Assembly (NCBI RefSeq): GCF_003352465.1
Contig: NZ_CP031153.1
Location: 374,001-438,000 of the forward strand
From: Kordia sp. SMS9
GTDB lineage: Bacteria > Bacteroidota > Bacteroidia > Flavobacteriales > Flavobacteriaceae
Length of the DNA stretch: 64,000 bases
Direction: 5' to 3'
Positions 62,603-64,000 of this stretch are shown here, piece by piece. The position numbers were made by a program, and so were the translations under genes. The stretch's first letter is position 1. Each line of letters starts with the position of its first letter. Below the pieces are notes generated by a model, which made no database searches, had not been told where the DNA came from, and was given only the letters and a program-made list of their open reading frames with translations.

Positions 62603-63207
62603 TGGATGATTATTTTATAGGTTAGGTATCCAAGCAGCGATATTCCGATCACTTTAGGCATCAAACTTTTTTTTTTCGAATCATCACCGTCGAAATAAAA
62701 ACGCCATGACTGCGGAATTTTATTAGTGATTACTTCTTTGATTTCTCCTACTGTAATTTTCCGATCATTGTTCAGATCAAAAACAGGGTTTACATCTGCG
62801 ATAGCACTAGCACTGATTCCTTTTGTCTGAAGAATATAGCTATCCTGTTTTCCGATGGCTACGGGAAAAAAAGTAGCCAAGTACAAATCCACATAACTCT
62901 TTATCCGTTGTCTGTATGGATAATAATAACTATACACATAATACAACTGTTCCTCTGCGCTCATTAGTGCGAGTTCATCTATACTAGTTCCTAAATCTAT
63001 TGCCGTTGTTGGCATAAACTGGATAAGCCCTGTAGCATCACTATACGGATTGCGAATGGATGCACTAAATGTGCCTGCGGTTTCAAAATACATCACAGCC
63101 ATGAGCCAATTCGGATCAATTCCTAAAGACTCGCTATAATCTATAACCGAATCCACAAAACTGCTTCCGTATACCGTTGGTACACTTTCTTGAAAAATCA
63201 GTCTCAT
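62599..63207 (-). CDS. Lytic transglycosylase-like membrane protein
   Basis: The 202-residue protein has an SLT-type fold around 15-120 (MAVMYFETAGTFSASIRNPYSDATGLIQFMPTTA), with catalytic Glu37 expected in YFETAG. An EF-hand-like DLNNDRKITVGEI follows, then a C-terminal transmembrane helix. There is no classic signal peptide; the C-terminal anchor is unusual. Cell-wall opening for virion entry/exit or conjugation is the usual role on mobile elements. Confidence 0.82.
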   Translation of the reverse strand: MRLIFQESVPTVYGSSFVDSVIDYSESLGIDPNWLMAVMYFETAGTFSASIRNPYSDATGLIQFMPTTAIDLGTSIDELALMSAEEQLYYVYSYYYPYRQRIKSYVDLYLATFFPVAIGKQDSYILQTKGISASAIADVNPVFDLNNDRKITVGEIKEVITNKIPQSWRFYFDGDDSKKKSLMPKVIGISLLGYLTYKIIIQ

Positions 63208-63214
63208 AGCTTGC

Positions 63215-63646
63215 CTATATTTTCACGTTCATTGGTTGTCCTAGTGCGGGTTTTTTCTTTTTGTCAGAACTAGACGCCATCTTTAGTGCTGCACCACCAA
63301 GGAGTAACCACCAAAGCCAATTATTACTTTTCTTTTTATTTTCTCCGTGAATGACAACAGGTGCTAACTGATCATCGGGCGTTAAAAACACTTCGGTAAA
63401 ATTTTCATCTACCATATATTTAAAAGGATAATAGCCCACAAAACTCACTACGATGGTACTTCCCTTTGGAACACTTAAACGAAATTTTCCGTCCATATCT
63501 GCTGCCGTTCCAACACTACTATCTAAGGCTAGATATACATTGGCAAACGGCAAGGTTTCATTTGAATTACCATCAAAAACTTGTCCTGTTACGGTAATAT
63601 GTGTAGTGTCTCTTGCACATACTGGATTTATAGTGTGTATACTCAT
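63215..63646 (-). CDS. Membrane-anchored carboxypeptidase-regulatory-like protein
   Basis: In this 143-residue protein an N-terminal beta-sandwich (VTGQVFDGNSNETLPFANVYLAL ... VVSFVGYYPF) resembles the head domain of SusC proteins, but no barrel follows. A transmembrane helix (NNWLWWLLLGGAALKM) and a KKKK tail follow. It is 7 bases upstream of the transglycosylase. It may be an envelope or capsid-associated component. Confidence 0.7.
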   Translation of the reverse strand: MSIHTINPVCARDTTHITVTGQVFDGNSNETLPFANVYLALDSSVGTAADMDGKFRLSVPKGSTIVVSFVGYYPFKYMVDENFTEVFLTPDDQLAPVVIHGENKKKSNNWLWWLLLGGAALKMASSSDKKKKPALGQPMNVKI

Positions 63647-63651
63647 TTTCT

Positions 63652-64000
63652 TTAGATTTGATAATTAATAACTTGATCGCTCCATACGATTCCTTCATAG
63701 CACCAAATTCCCCAAACGGCACACCATTCAATGATGTAGTAACGCTTATTTTCTGGCTCATAGATGTCGGTGGCAATAATTTGCCCTATATATTCTTTGT
63801 GTTTATAGTTTCCGTATAGTTCCTCGGTGGTGAGCCAAGAACCGTCACTTCTTTGTTCTACCAGTGGCACTTGTACTCCCGATTTTTTAGCACAATACAG
63901 GTAGTCACCAATCAAATAATGATCACCGTTATTTATTTGTGGATTTGGATTGTGATTTGGCGCGTTGATCGCATTGTAAAAAGAGTTGAGTTCATCGGTA
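63652..64000 (-). CDS. Hypothetical Trp/Tyr-rich protein (5' end beyond the window)
   Basis: The frame is open through 64000, so at least 115 residues are seen and the start lies outside. The sequence contains YNAINAPN near the window edge and EWCAVWGIWCYEG near the end. Its stop is 5 bases before the next gene. No family recognised. Confidence 0.65.
   Translation of the reverse strand, partial: TDELNSFYNAINAPNHNPNPQINNGDHYLIGDYLYCAKKSGVQVPLVEQRSDGSWLTTEELYGNYKHKEYIGQIIATDIYEPENKRYYIIEWCAVWGIWCYEGIVWSDQVINYQI

Noticed and set aside
1..64000. CRISPR arrays, rRNA genes, IS transposases
   Set aside because: I saw no regularly spaced direct repeats, rRNA-like segments or transposase motifs on either strand.

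Overview
The window looks like the chromosome of a marine flavobacterium (Bacteroidota, Flavobacteriaceae; a Kordia-like genome would fit, but that is inference). The reasons are the low G+C, SusC/SusD pairs, a type IX secretion (T9SS) C-terminal sorting domain, Bacteroidota-type promoters (TTG/TTTG-N19-20-TAnnTTTG), TonB receptors with a carboxypeptidase-regulatory head, and an alginate utilisation locus.

Left block (about 0.5-20.2 kb, all minus strand): a nonribosomal peptide (NRPS) gene cluster. In transcription order it has an acyl-CoA dehydrogenase, a glycosyltransferase-like protein, a LanC-like protein, an A-T-C-A-T-C synthetase, a flavin-dependent halogenase, a second synthetase (half C)-A-T-C, a CmlA-type diiron beta-hydroxylase and an ABC exporter. 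The two adenylation domains of the large synthetase read as Tyr/beta-hydroxy-Tyr-like. With the halogenase and the hydroxylase this suggests a small peptide built from chlorinated and/or beta-hydroxylated aromatic residues. No thioesterase is visible.

Middle block (20.5-39.5 kb): an alginate polysaccharide utilisation locus. It encodes three PL7 alginate lyases (one with two tandem PL7 domains), a T9SS-sorted protein, a KdgF-type cupin, SusC/SusD, a PKD-domain surface lipoprotein, a FadR-type GntR regulator, a hexuronate-type MFS transporter, an SDR reductase, KDG kinase, KDPG aldolase, and one full-length and one truncated LacI regulator. A 29-bp operator/promoter segment is repeated exactly upstream of susC and of the outermost lyase gene, and its TGGTTAACCA core also lies upstream of the GntR gene. 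A separate palindrome flanks the kdgK-lacI divergent region.

Right block (39.7-64 kb): an AsmA-like protein and a hypothetical protein, then the 3' fragment of a tRNA-Met gene (43.79-43.83 kb) next to its own terminator. I read this as the end of an integrative element that fills the rest of the window. The element carries an SRAP protein and a Y-family polymerase, a lipoprotein subtilase, two membrane-anchored AraC-type regulators, and three small peptides with Bacteroidota GG-type RiPP leaders. A long minus-strand operon follows: a methyltransferase, an SNF2-type helicase split by an in-frame TAG, a DUF2958-like protein joined to a P-loop ATPase through an A10 frameshift site, a lytic transglycosylase and small envelope proteins. 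No integrase is in view; the other end of the element is expected beyond 64 kb.
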